Shown here: positions 11,671 to 23,971 of the stretch, one piece after another | How the letters are laid out: every line of letters begins with the position of its first letter | Position numbering within the stretch: position 1 is the first letter of the stretch | Translations under genes and position numbers: made by a program | The notes under the pieces: generated by a model | What the model saw: only the letters and a program-made list of their open reading frames with translations | What the model was told of the DNA's origin: nothing | Database searches by the model: none | Origin: Helicostylum pulchrum | Taxonomy: Eukaryota; Mucoromycota; Mucoromycetes; Mucorales; Mucoraceae | Assembly (NCBI GenBank): GCA_025677825.1 | Contig: JAIXMO010000026.1 | Span: 1-64,000, forward strand | DNA: 64,000 bases | Direction: 5' to 3'

Positions 11671-12363
11671 TTATTCATTAATTTCATTTATTACTTTTTC
11701 AAAGACGTTAGCAGGAGCAGTAGTAAATAAGGTAGAGGGGTATATGTAGCTATGCCATGTTGGGTGCAATAAAATATGGCAACAACCGACATTTTGTACG
11801 TCAAATCTAGGAGCAAGCATTTGGGTTCCTTGTACGTCGGGATAAGGACTAGGTCCACCTTCGCTAAAGATCTTTTTTTTTTATAAATTTCATCTAGTCA
11901 TTTTCGAAAGATTTTATACTTACAGGAAATCCAGAAGCAGGATCCATAATATCTGCCCACATACCAATTGATTTTATACGATCTACTACTTTTTTACCCC
12001 ATTGAACGAACTTATATGGTTATTTAGTAATAGATATATATTTGTATATGATCAAAGGTCGATTTTTTTTACCAATTCTAGTTTTATATCTCTTTCATAA
12101 TTGACATTTTTAGATAGTCCAACCATATCAAATTCACATTTTTGAATAACTGGAACTACCAAAAGTTGCTTTCGTTGTTTAGTGTTTAAAGAAGGAAATA
12201 TGGTTTCGAAATCTCTTAGGAATCGAGATGAAGGTTTATAAACTGAGTATTCAAACGTAGCGTCATTGTATTCAAATACAGTGGGTTCTATTAAGCAAAC
12301 CGAGAGTTTTGTCTTTTCTTTTACTACTTGCGTGGTATCCGATGGATTAATATATGTCACCAT
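11671..12363 (-). CDS. MMADHC: MMADHC/CblD-like cobalamin trafficking protein
   Basis: Directs cobalamin to mitochondrial methylmalonyl-CoA mutase or cytosolic methionine synthase in animals. Exons 12363-12073, 12010-11924 and 11871-11671 give 192 aa. Diagnostic blocks are the FEYSVY stretch, LLVVPVIQKCEFDMVG (~66-81), WGKKVVDRIKSIGMWADIMD with PASGFP (~100-126) and a C-terminal NVGCCHILLHPTWHSYIYP, matching the nitroreductase-like core of human MMADHC (DMV, WADFIDPSSG, GCCKVIRH). It is shorter than the human protein (296 aa) and lacks its N-terminal targeting extension. It shares a 282-bp divergent promoter region with NUP192. Its presence implies that the fungus uses vitamin B12. Confidence 0.88.
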
Positions 12364-12645
12364 AATGTCAAAGAAAGGAGTACAAGAGAAAAATAATAGG
12401 GTGCACGTAGAATACAGGTCTAAATTCTTCAGTCACGTCGCCCGCGTATTAAGTGGTTAACAAAAATTTTACTTTCAGTTTTTTAAAGAAAACAATTGTA
12501 AATAACTTTGTACATTTATACGTTTTTCTTTTTTTGTTGTTGTCAACAATCGCGTTTTATCTTTAGCATTTTAAAAACCAAGAAAACACAAAAAGGAAAA
12601 AAAAAAGCGGAAACTGTACAAACGACTACAACAACAATAATAGTT
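12364..12645. promoter_or_regulatory. bidirectional promoter region MMADHC / NUP192
   Basis: 282 bp between two divergent start codons, containing pyrimidine tracts and an A-rich leader before the NUP192 ATG. No specific factor site is recognised. Confidence 0.5.
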
Positions 12646-13306
12646 ATGACGAATTTAATAGGGGAGCTAAATACTTTACTCAATCAAGTATGTGAGGGAA
12701 AGCAAGCTACTACAACTGCTGATGTCATCAAGTTGGAAGATAGTTTGTCCCTTAACAAGAAGCGTATGATTAACTTGTTGGACGATTTATCTAAAAAGGC
12801 TGAACATCGAACCTTGATTCAATCGGGTAAAGACTAAGTTTTTATATACTATTTATACATATATTAACACGACAAGTATATAGGCAAAGCAATTATTAAT
12901 GGAAAGGAATATCGACTCAATGAAGACTTTATTAAACAAACATTGTTTCTTTCTGATCAATTAAACTTGGACGAGTATGAATCTGCAAGATTACTACTTG
13001 AAGGAGTTAGTCAGTCTTCAGCTATGAACTCTACAGGTTTGGATACCGCAGTTTTCTTGTATCATTCAGAAAGAGGATATATTTTATCTATTTTAAATGT
13101 TATTCTGGAAGCAGCGAAGGATGCGTCAATGGACGACAGAATTAGAATCGTGTTTGTTAATTTCATCAAGGATATTGTTAAAGAAAAGACATCGGCTGGT
13201 AGTTTTGTTAGTAGGATTGTTCAATCTACGAAGGATTTGACTACGATGATTAATTCTATTACCAAGTTTGGAATGCTGGAGTCGGCAAAGTCTCTACAGT
13301 TAAACC

Positions 13307-13343
<37 letters not shown>

Positions 13344-16300
13344 GATGCAACAACAGCAAGTGCTTAATACTAATTTGCAACAGCCTGCTGTTAATCAGCT
13401 TTCGTTTGGACCTGAAACAGCTAGTTTACGTATCGATAGATTAAACGAGGAACGCATTTTACTTGCTCAAATTTTATATCATATTGCATCTCTTCACTGG
13501 TTACCTGAAGATGATTTATTGGTGATTTTAACTAAAGTACAATCCATTAATTTAGCAGACAGTATTGCTTCCTATATCTTGACAGCATTATTATCTGCTA
13601 TTTCATTTGATTGCTCTTATCCCGGTGGACGTCAAGGAATTGATTTCTCCAACAATGATGCGTTCTTGAAAAAAGTACACAATCAAATTACAAACGAGCC
13701 TTGGAAAGTAAATACATTAAAGGCTGTTGTATCTATTCAATGGTCTTTATTTATCAGTATCATTTCAAAGACCAGAACTACAGTTGATCGAGCAATTTCG
13801 TTTGACAAGAAGCAAAGAACGGATGTTGTTAGATCTGCTATTGCGTTAGATGCGTTTGGATTTATGAACAATTATCTTTTATATTTTAAGCAAAAGGAAG
13901 AATATGGTGTTGATAGCAAGAAGATAATTTCAGATATTAGTGACGATGATTCGGCTATGGCCCTCGATGGGTTAATTGTTGATCCTAACGATTATACAAA
14001 ATTCAATGTCGATATCAGTACTGATTTTCAACAATTTGTTGTACACGAGCTGGAGTTCTTGACTCAATCGTTCATTTTTAACATGTCAGAGATATTCAAG
14101 GATCTTAAATCAAAGGCTCTTGAGGATCAAGTCAATCAACAACCTGATAGCAATAGTAACGAGGAGATCAAAAACAGCCTCACCAAATTCTTGACTTTAC
14201 TTTCAAGTATTTATAGAGATCGTATGAATGCTGGATTAAAGTTTTGGAACGATCAAAATATCGGTTTACATTCATTCTTGGGTTTTCTTGTTGAATTTAA
14301 GGTACCTGAATGCCTTTCTGCTACATTTGATTTCTTTGGATCCATTTCGACAGGTGTTGAAAGTGCTGCACATGCACATGATAGAATGAAAATCGGTACA
14401 GATAATGAAACAATTAGTAGCAGTAACTTGTTCTCTTGGGGTAAACTCTTTTCTGCTCTTCAATTATTCTCCAGCTATCTTCAGAAAAATACAACTGAAG
14501 ATGAACCTCCTGCTTTCCCTGCTAATGAAGAAGAATCATTATGTAAATTCTTGTACCTCTGTCAGCAAGTAGTCCAATATTCTAACGAAGCTAGATTGGA
14601 GATTTGGTCAAATAAACTTCTGGCTGCTCACGAATCAATTGTGTCTATGATCTCTTGTCATACCTCAAGCCGTCTTCGTACTTCTCTCTATGATCTCTTG
14701 GCGGCTTTTTGCTCTAACTGGGGTGGCGGTATCAATGGTGTTGGTAGAAGTATTGCTTTAGATGTATGGAGAACTTTAGAGTTTTCTGATATTGTTATTT
14801 CTCAAAAGGTGATGGTAACTCAACCTACGAAGCCTGCTGCGGCAACTCCTTCAGTCATCCAACCTATTCACAGTAGCTTATTTAATGAATATATTCTCCC
14901 TCAAAAGCAATTACCGTTACCTGATGCAGTAAAGAAACCTGCTGTTCGTCAACTCTATTTGCCGGAACAACCTGTTGGATTCCTTCGCGAATTTGAAGAG
15001 GAAAAGACAACAAAGTTTTATTCTCGGACACTATCTGTATTACATTTGATTGCTTCATTAATCCATGCACCTAGTAAGAGAGATGAATTAATCTCTGGAT
15101 TTTCTTTATTGCCTTCCTCTGTTCCGTCGCTTTTAGGTCATGATAATCATCGTACACCTGGTACTGCTCCATATATATCACTTGTTATCGATCACGTCTT
15201 TTTAAATATCAAGAATTTAAAATTCGTTCATCCTGAAACTCGTTGGAAATTAACTGAGGCTTGTCTTACGATTATTGAAAATAGTATTATGGCATTTAAT
15301 ATTGAAGGTTTGGTAGACCATATCAATATTTGTAACTTGAGCGCTCGTGCTTCGATCGTACGGTATTCGGAGGCTTTACAAGGTCGTAACTATGAATCGT
15401 TGAATGCCTCAGATGCTGTACTTCAATCCGGTCTATTGGCCTTTGTTACTCAACCTGGTTATGATATTTTGGTTCGTATTCTTTCCGGTGGTGCTTTGAT
15501 CCATGAATTATTCAAGATTGTTGAGATGGGTAAAGATGCTGTTTCAAAATCCCAAAATGAAAAGAGTGACCATTTCAGAAGATCCATGGTTCGTTGTTTG
15601 CGTATCTTTACGAAGGTGTATAAACTTCAAAATGCGTTTGTCAATGTTGTGATTCCTCAATTAAATATTACGGCGAAGAAAGAAGCTATGGGTAATTTCA
15701 AATTGGGTCAATATACATTTCCTTCTCCCCCTTTGTTCCGTTCTTTGGGTACTTTGATGTTGTATAATACTGAAGTAATTGTTCAAATTGCGCTGATGGT
15801 CAATTGTTATGCATATGGAGATATTTGCTACCTTAGTACGTTGGTACTGGCTGATTTGGCCTCGCAACCTGAGGATAATACGAACGATGTCAAGTTTCCT
15901 AACCATATTAATGTTCCCATGGGTGGTATTGGATCAAAGCTTGCTGGTATATTAATGTCTAGTCCTAGTGCTTCTTCGATTATCTTGAGTTTCAGTGAAC
16001 GACTCGAGATTGAAAGAACTGGCGTGATCACCTATGATGATTACGAATATGATATGAACATTATTCCTTTCTGGCTTGCGGAAAAAACCATGGAAAATAT
16101 CTATCGATTCGATGACTTTGATGATTACACTAAACAAACAGTATCTCTTCGCATCGCCATCTTGGATATGCTGCTTGATAATATGTCAAAAGAAATCAAA
16201 TCTCCTACTATCACCGAGTTTTTGTTAGGATTTGATGTTAAACAATTAGAATTGTCTGGATCTCAACTCAAGTCTCTTCCTGCCGATGTCAAGCATAAAT

Positions 16301-19300
16301 CTCAATTAGCTTGTTTATTATTCGTATTGAATTTGTTAAATGCAGGTATTGATGATGATTCAAGCGAAGAACAACCTTTGATTCGTACGCATCCTGTGTT
16401 GGCAGAAAAATGTTATCAGTTGATGTTTAAACTTTGTGTTAGAGAGTCTACTTCCAGTGCTACTTTACATTACTTGCGTAATAATACAAATCGATTCTTA
16501 GTAAAACAATTTGAGGCTATATCTTGTCGTTTAGAAACTTGTGTCCAAGTTTCGGAACCCTATTTTCAAGGTACTTTAGAATCTGCTGATAAGAATAAGG
16601 TGGCTACCGATTATTATACCATGGTTAGTGTATTAAATCAACGTGCCTGGCTGTTGAAATTAGTTGCTTTGGAGCTTTACCAGACTAGTGCTAAAGGAAC
16701 AGATACACTTGATTTGTTGGAGTTGTTGTATGGTCTCTCTGATAGCAAGACTTATAATAAGGAAGATATACCTGTTCAACAAATGCAAAATATGATGTTG
16801 CAATTGGATTCTAATTATCATCAACCTCTTTGGAATATGCTTGAGATTGTTAACTCTTTAGAATTCACTTGGATTGATGGTATGGATGAAGGACCTGCCG
16901 CACCTTCTGTTTACTACCAGGAATTTAAAGAAAATGATTATGTGATTCAAAAGGATGGTTACGTCTTGTATGATATACGTGCTATTTATAAGAGACTTCG
17001 TTGGAAGCAAACTACCAACCCTGTCGCCACCGCTCTCTCAGGTAGCGAACGTAATGCAATGGAAACAGAAATGGGTAACATATTGAAACGTTTGATGGCG
17101 GAGAACAGATATCGTGAAATATCTTATGCTCGCTTACACTGTCTTCGTGCTTGGAAACAAGTGATTGAAGTCACTATCTCCGATTGCTTTGATCTATTCT
17201 CGTTTGAATCTCGTGAAAAAATTATTTATGATTTACTCTCGGTGTTATTGCCCAAGTTGGAAAACGGTACTGATCTTCATGTTGAGATCTTAAAGGGTTT
17301 GAGTGAAGTCACTCTTAGTTTGTTAACTAGGTTAAGAGAAGATAAACGTAGACAATCTATTCTTCAAATCGCTAGTGCTGCTACTGAATCTCGCTTGCCG
17401 GATGAAAAGCTTCGTTCCGTCTTTAACTCTATTGTAAATTGTATTCGTAAGGATAATACTACGATTGAAGTACGTAGTGCCATGTACTCTGCACTTGTCA
17501 ACTTGTTGCAATATGTCAGTCCCGATGATGATGCCTCTGATGATGGTTTGTCCGGTAATATATCTGCACAGGTGGTTGAAATTGTTGTTGGTGAACCCAA
17601 ACATAAATTATTTGAAACGATTTGTAATGATGCGAGTCAAGGTTTAGAAATGTACAAGACGTCTGCTTACATGGTTTTGGAATCATTGTATGTCTTGGTA
17701 TCCAAGAGTAATAGTAAAGCTATACATTCTTATTTAGTCAACAAGAACTTTTTAAGATATACTATTGATATGATTAATCGATCTGATTCTGGGTTATGTA
17801 AAATGATTCAAGAACGTGATGGTAAGAAAATATATGTGTATAAGGTCTGCTCTGGTTATTAATACCTTTTTTAGCTTCATTAATTCCTTTATATAATCAT
17901 GAGGCCAAGTTAACTCTGTTCAAACAAATTGCTATTAGAAGAGAAGGCACTGCTTTGTTGTTAAGCAATGGTATTTTGAACAGTCTAATGAACAGTAACT
18001 TTATTAATACCAGCTTCAGCCGTAGTGAACTTGAAGGTAAATGGGCGGGGGGGGGGGGGTTTCGTATTTAAATCGATAGTTAATATATATTTTTTTCGTA
18101 GGGGCTGAAAATTGTTACAAAGTCGAGCGTCATAATCGTTTATTGATTCCTATCCTTGAACTCGTTAGTGTACTTTTGACTAGAAGTGAAGGTCAAGGAA
18201 TTGAAAGCTATGGTTTCTTGAGATGGATCAAGAGACAAGATGTACTTGTGTCTATTTTAACAGACGAGAATGCTCAAACAACACTTTCATCTCTCTATAT
18301 TTTACAGTTGACTGTATCATTATTATACCAATTGAGTAACTGTTCTGATTATTTCGTTTCTATGGAGGAAAATGGGTTGGACAAACATGATTCTTTGTTG
18401 ATGAGTCTTATCCCCAAGTACTGTCTTCCTAAAGATTGGTCTTCTATTGTTGTGCCCAGTACACCTGAAGAACGTACATGGGATAAAAGAACTGTTCCTG
18501 GTAAAGTGTAACTTTTTTTTTTCTATTTGTTTACGTATTTATTTATTTTTCCATTAGAAACTGTTGGAAGTCATGGCTCTTTGTTGCTTACGAAAGCTGA
18601 CAAATATATTACTGATATTAGTAAAAATTTGTTAGCTTACGCTGAAGCGTCTACTTTTAGACGTTTGCAAAGTAAGAGAAAAAAACAAGAATATATTTTA
18701 GTGATTTGTAATTCTTATCTTTTTTTTTTAATAGACCCTAAAAAAGAATTTAAACCAATTTTCGCAAATACTCTTGTCCCTATTAAGGAGTATATTTCTG
18801 CAACAAAGAACAGAGGTTAGTATTTGGGGGGGGGGGGTTATATTTATTTTTACGTAACTGATCATCATTTTATAATTTTATAGCATCTCCTCTTAACGCT
18901 TCTCTTTCGACACTGGTCGGTTGTCTTTCTCTTACGGGCAAACAATTGAGCAAAGTGATTGCAGACTTTTCCATCTTATGTGCTCAAAAAGGAAATGTGG
19001 CATCTTTAAAATACGAGGAGATTCTCGAAATTGTCAATACTGCTATTCCTCAAGGACTCGACATTAAATATGATAGTTTAAACCCATCTCAACAAACACA
19101 AGTACTTACAACTGAGATTAATCATCGTATCAAGTTAAAGTTGAAAGAAATTCGAGATTTAACATTTATTATTGAAAATGCAGTTTTTATCCTTTGGCGT
19201 CATTTAGAATTTTATTTGCGTAATTCTGTCTCTACAAAGGCTACGATCAGTCCTTGTGATAGGTACGCAAATGAAACTGTTGTTCTTTTACGACAAGCAT

Positions 19301-19521
19301 TATATCAAACTTCCCCTTCTGTTATTACTCAACTTAAATCTGCATGCCACAGTGTATTAGAACCTGTCATCCAAAAGTTGGAAAACTTACCCGTAAGTTT
19401 TTTTTAAAAGGATATTTAGTTAAAGAAAATTTTAATTAACTTTTTTCTTTTTGTTTAGACGATCCACTCTTCAGATACTCTCATTGAAATGTATATTCGT
19501 CTCAGAAGATGCTACAATTAA
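12646..19521 (+). CDS. NUP192: nucleoporin Nup192/Nup205
   Basis: Inner-ring scaffold nucleoporin of the nuclear pore complex. Exons: 12646-12826, 12884-17821, 17875-18036, 18102-18500, 18558-18671, 18735-18815, 18884-19392 and 19459-19521 (2148 aa, near Nup205 size and larger than yeast Nup192). Supporting blocks include FLSDQLNLDEYESARLLLEG (~80), YHIASLHWLPEDDLL, the FIFNMSEIFKDLK region, and a C-terminus of alpha-helical repeats ending in a short RLRRCYN. A CAA-encoded Gln tract (~201-225) interrupts the N-terminal domain and is probably a disordered loop. Most coding sequence lies in one 4.9-kb exon, with the small introns clustered at the 3' end. Two of those introns contain G runs of 10 or more. 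Confidence 0.95.
13302..13360 (+). repeat. CAA/CAG repeat encoding polyglutamine in NUP192
   Basis: About 18 near-uninterrupted CAA codons followed by ATG CAA CAA CAG CAA. The repeat is in frame and likely length-variable. Confidence 0.9.
18046..18059 (+). repeat. G homopolymer in NUP192 intron 3
   Basis: A run of about 13 G in an otherwise AT-rich intron. A second G run (about 10) lies at 18826-18838 in intron 6, and another at 25370-25381. Confidence 0.8.
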
Positions 19522-19766
19522 TGTATCCTTCATACTCTTTTCTTTCTTCATTTTTTAAGTTTATTTAACAGCTAAAAAATAAAACATGTAATTTTCGCTA
19601 TTCATTCTTTTTTTTTTTTGGTTCCTGTCAAAAAGACTTTTTTTGTGTTACAGTCTGTATGAATCCGCAGAATTGGTAGGTTTTTTTTTATTTAATTTTT
19701 ATTCATTGTTAACTACCGTATCTCTATTCTTTCACACATAAAAAAATGATTCATTGGCATTGTTTA
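19522..19766. other. NUP192 3' flank
   Basis: T-rich sequence between the NUP192 stop and the element relic. No gene seen. Confidence 0.6.
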
Positions 19767-20620
19767 TTAGAGGATTGGGTGTGCCTCTAGCCCTAGACCC
19801 GCTTCTTGTAAGGAAGGAGTCGATTTTATTTCTGAAATCAGCATTGGATTGACTCGGGTATTGTTGCGAATCGGGGGAAACGTTTGGTTGAATAATATTG
19901 TAGCTAGACTGGATAAACCGATAGCCATAGCCGAATCAATGTCTCTTGTTTGTACATTTCGGTTATTGTGTACAGAAACACAGGCTTGATTATAACAAAT
20001 AAACGCACCATTTATGCCTTTCTGAGTTACTTCCTCCTTCACCATGATTTTATTCTTGGGACGAGATAAAGGATGAAAACAATAGACGCAGGTTTGGGAT
20101 GTTTTATTTTCATTTGTTATGCATGTTGTAGTGGATTGGCCGTGGTTTTTTTGTTTTGTTTTTGTTTCCAAGTTCCATCATACCGACGATATCCTTTAAT
20201 GATTGAACCGACATCGGTTCCCCTATCACCAATAAACATAACAAGATGCTTCTTATCTTCTTTATCTCCTTATCTTTCTTGGGTACATAAATGGTTTCGA
20301 AATTTGTTGTCCAAAATTTCAACTTTTCTTCTTGCTGTTGCTCTAAGAAGAACCGTATAGGCTTGTACTTACGAACATAAAAAACGAAAAACAAAAAACA
20401 AAACATGAAAGCGAAACAAAGTAATAAAGGTAAAGAAAAAAGAAAAAGAAAAGGGACTTGATAAAAAAAAGATGGTTAAAAAAAGGATGATAAGTGATAA
20501 AATACGTCGCGCTTTTTTGGATCGACCTTGCAAATAGAATCGTGTATCAAGAATTCCCCAAGTAAATTGCTTTGCCAAAATTACAAAAATTTCATTTTCC
20601 TTGTCATTAACTATTTGCAT
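19767..20620 (-). pseudogene. decayed Fanzor/TnpB-like nuclease gene
   Basis: Reading right to left: an exon-like stretch ends in LDTRFYLQGRSKKARR (~20510-20560), and an intron follows (~20509-20376). Next come YKPIRFFLEQQQEEKLKFW and, one frame over, HLVMFIGDRGTDVGSIIKG (~20195-20255). The tail has ITNENKTSQTCVYCFHPLSRP (~20050-20120), then GAFICYNQAC and RDIDSAMAIGLSSL (~19915-19960). TSQTCxxC, a second CxxxxC and then RDxxSAxxI is the zinc ribbon plus RuvC-III aspartate arrangement of TnpB/Fanzor proteins. At least two frameshifts separate the blocks (near 20260 and in the A-rich 20160s), so the gene is dead. It shares 60 bp of coding and intron sequence with 6140-6210. Confidence 0.55.
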
Positions 20621-20982
20621 AATAATGTGAGCAATATTTAAATTGATTTGTCGCGGCTCAAACAGTGCTCCATCGGAACCGGATGAACTGGAACAAAGAA
20701 TATATGGCCGTGCCTGAAGAAACGGTTATGGTAGAATCCCCTGTTACAAATTGATTTTGATCAGGCTTGAATAAAAAAAAATGCATGAAATTAAATAGTA
20801 GACTTTATGATTATATTTTTTTGATTGTTGCGTGTGTAATTGCAGATGAAAAGGTTTTTAGGCGAGAACAGAAGGTCGTCACGTAACGCGTTTCAATTTA
20901 TGTAAAAAAATATTCTCATGTTTTTTTTTTCTCTTCTCTTCTCGCGAAAAAAAAAAAAGAGCACATACACACACAATAAACT
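20621..20982. other. intergenic upstream of NDC80
   Basis: Includes an isolated plus-strand 23-codon frame at about 20688-20756 (MNWNKEYMAVPEET...), possibly a gene remnant. Otherwise it is AT-rich leader with a pyrimidine tract before NDC80. Confidence 0.4.
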
Positions 20983-23308
20983 ATGTCCAATAAAAAAAAT
21001 AAAACAGGGTTGCCGGAAAGTTCTGGTACTAGAAAAAGACCTCCAGTTAACAACTACGAAAATCCCATCAAGAGACAACAATTGTTCAATCGACTTTCTT
21101 CTGGCAGCACAAACGTAATGAATGAATCGCTTGGACCACAAAGAACTGCAGAGCAAATGGGATCTTCTACAACTCCAGTGCTAAATAAACAAAGGTAATT
21201 AAAGACGAAATATACATGTATATGTTTGGATTTTTTTTAAAAAAAAATATGTGAAATACTTCTTGTACAGAAAATTCGTTTTTAACCAAAATAGTGAACT
21301 ACTTGATAAGTTACGTAAAGAACTCGAGTCTACACCACACGATGAACCAGCACCTAAATACAATGTAGATTTAAAAGTTGTCAAAGATAGTGATACGCAG
21401 CGTAAATACTTGACGTCCCTTTTAGAGTATTTAACAACAGTACATTATGATGGATCTCGGCCAACTAGCACTCGTTCACTTACTTCAGGGCAATTCCAAC
21501 AAATTTTTAAATTTTTAATTCACCGTGTTATGCCAGAACGTGTACCAAAGCCAAAATTTGAAGACGAGGTTTTAGATGTCATTCGAGAATTGGAATACCC
21601 ACTTTTAAGCATGATTAGTCCGTCTTCACTAAAATCTATTGGTGCACTTCACACAAATCCTGCTTTTTTCGCGCTTTTGTTTTGGCTTTCAGATTATTGC
21701 AAAACGGGTGATTATGTAAAGGAAAAGTTAGAAGGTGTATCGGATGAACCTACTCAGATTGATCAAGTGTTTTACAATTATGCTACAGAGTGTTATAATG
21801 CATATATGTCTGGATCAGATGACATTAGTGTACAAAATAGAAAATTTAATAGTACCTGCGGTAAGAAAAAAAAATCATTATTATGTAGATGTGTGTGGAT
21901 CTAATGATTACATAGACGCTATTTTGAAGGAACGCCAAGCCGAATTAGAAAGAGTATATAGTTCTATAGAAGCAATGGAGAATGATTTGGAAATGGCTGA
22001 TCGAGGAAAGGTAAAAACTGTGTGTATGTGTGTGCGTTTTATTTTAATGTAAACTCACCTATTACTATTTTTGTAGGATTTATTAACGCAAGAAAGGACA
22101 AGACGAGAAGAATTAAATAAAGATATTACAAAGTTTAGAAATTACATCTCACGTTTAGAAGCTAAAGATCAAAAATATGAAAATCTTAATCATCGAGTAC
22201 AAGAAGAAGTTAACCGCATAATTTCCGAATGTAGATCAATGAAGGAAGAAATGGCAAGAATTAAGGAATATTGGGATACTAAAGGTATTACCATTGAAAA
22301 GATTAAACAATGCATCGAGGATCGCGCTGAATTAGAAAAAGAAATCAATCGAGTCACTGGAGAATATGAAGAAACAGAAAATGAACTAGTTCAACTCGAA
22401 AGTGAAATCATTCAAATCCGAAAAGAGGTATTTTTTATTATATTTTATTTTATTTTTATTTATTTATTAATACTTGTTTAGATCGAAATCAGTGTAGATG
22501 AATATAACGAGAACTGTACAGAAAATATGGTTCATTTAATATATAATAATGATGCTAATAGTTCGGAAGACATGTTAAATATTGATATTAAAAATCAAGT
22601 CATGGTAAAACAACTATATGTATATGTATTATACGCCAGTCAAAATATTTACTTTTTTTTTCCGTGTAGCCCAACTTGATCAATAAAGAAGCAAAATTGA
22701 ACTTTGATATGAATAAAGCGATAGAAGATACTACAGTAGCAAGAAGTAGCTTGTCAGAATTAACTGAAAAGTTAAAATTGCAAGAGAAAGAATTAAAGGA
22801 ACAAAGAGAGTTATTACTGAGAAGACAACATGCTGCCAAACAAGCACGTGAGGTAATAAAGCCTCATCAAAATTTTAATATTTCCATTTAAGTATTAACA
22901 ACAAATCTTCAAATAATACCATTATAGACTGAAAACAATATAGAAAACGAACACAACATCATAAGAGCGAATAATGAACAACGTCGATTGAAAGCTAGAG
23001 CGGAATCGATTGCATCATTAGATAAAACAAAGAATTTGGTTCAAGACAAAAAGATGAAGTAATTTTTATTTATTTTTATTTTTTTCAAATACATGTAATA
23101 GAAAATTGCTAAGCTCAGTTAAAATAGATTAATTGAGGTTGAACAACAAACAAGAGAACAAAAAACTAAGGTAGAAGGGGAACTGGAAACGTTTATTGCT
23201 GAAGTATCTTTAGGTGTAAAAAACATGAAAGTACAAGATGCCGAAGAACAACAGCTTATAATTGCAAAGGTTGATAAAGCCATAGAAAAATTAAATACGA
23301 AACAATAA
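20983..23308 (+). CDS. NDC80: kinetochore protein Ndc80/Hec1
   Basis: Microtubule-binding subunit of the outer-kinetochore Ndc80 complex. Exons: 20983-21194, 21271-21860, 21916-22010, 22077-22427, 22482-22604, 22670-22852, 22928-23058 and 23128-23308 (621 aa). A basic disordered tail (~1-75) precedes the CH-like head with DTQRKYLTSLLEYL, SLTSGQFQQIFKFLIHRVMP, FEDEVLDVIRELEYP and a LWWL-like LLFWLSDYC (~100-225). The rest is a long coiled coil with the usual breaks. Length agrees with yeast (691) and human (642) proteins. All eight exon junctions are phase-consistent. Confidence 0.96.
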
Positions 23309-23656
23309 ATAGTAATAAAACGTGGAAAATAAACCGTTCGATTGTTTATTTTTTAAATGTTTGTTCAGTTAGTATCCTCCCCAAACATGTATAAATTGAT
23401 TTAGTTATTTCCAAAAGTCATGGGAACTTATTCATTTGACATATTGTTTAAAAATTCTTTATTGTTTCATTAATATGATTATCGTGTTTCTTGTATAAAT
23501 ACTTGAAACATGTTATTAAAATATGTGTGTATAGATTAAATGTTTAGTGTAAGGAGAAAGTAAATTAAGATAAATAAAAGGAAAGCATACTATATACATA
23601 TATATGTATACATATATAGGTTATACTAATACTTTGAAGAAAATAAATGTAGTTAT
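23309..23656. other. intergenic, AT-rich
   Basis: Convergent 3' flanks of NDC80 and the small zinc-knuckle gene, with a TATATA-rich stretch near 23590-23620. Confidence 0.6.
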
Positions 23657-23846
23657 CTAGTGGCGTAATGTAGGACATTCTCTATATATAATGTATAGTC
23701 ATTAGTTATTTATTACAAGTAGTAGTACATGATTGATGTATTTACCTAGTCTTGTGTGAGAATGATCCACAAGAACAGCATTTACGAGTGACAGTATTAA
23801 CAGGGAGAGTAATTTCAGTTGTCTTGACGGTATTGATAGGATTCAT
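23657..23846 (-). CDS. 41-aa CCHC zinc-knuckle protein
   Basis: Two exons, 23846-23746 and 23681-23657, encode 41 residues. The first begins MNPINTVKTTEITLPVN. The spliced product has C-x2-C-x4-H-x4-C (CSCGSFSHKTREC with the preceding Cys), the exact retroviral-type zinc-knuckle spacing. The fourth ligand comes from the second exon, so the knuckle exists only after splicing. The intron has GTAAAT and TATAG ends plus a CTAATGAC branch-like site. Completion of the motif across the junction is the main evidence that the gene is real. Function unknown; CCHC knuckles bind single-stranded nucleic acid. Confidence 0.65.
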
Positions 23847-23971
23847 TGTGTGTAAAAGAAGTTTTGAATAGTTATATGAAAGAAAGATAAAAAAAAATAA
23901 AAAAAGAGAGAGAGAGATGTTTGGGGGCTATATATATGCATACAGACATTTTTTTTTTTTTATTGTTTTGA

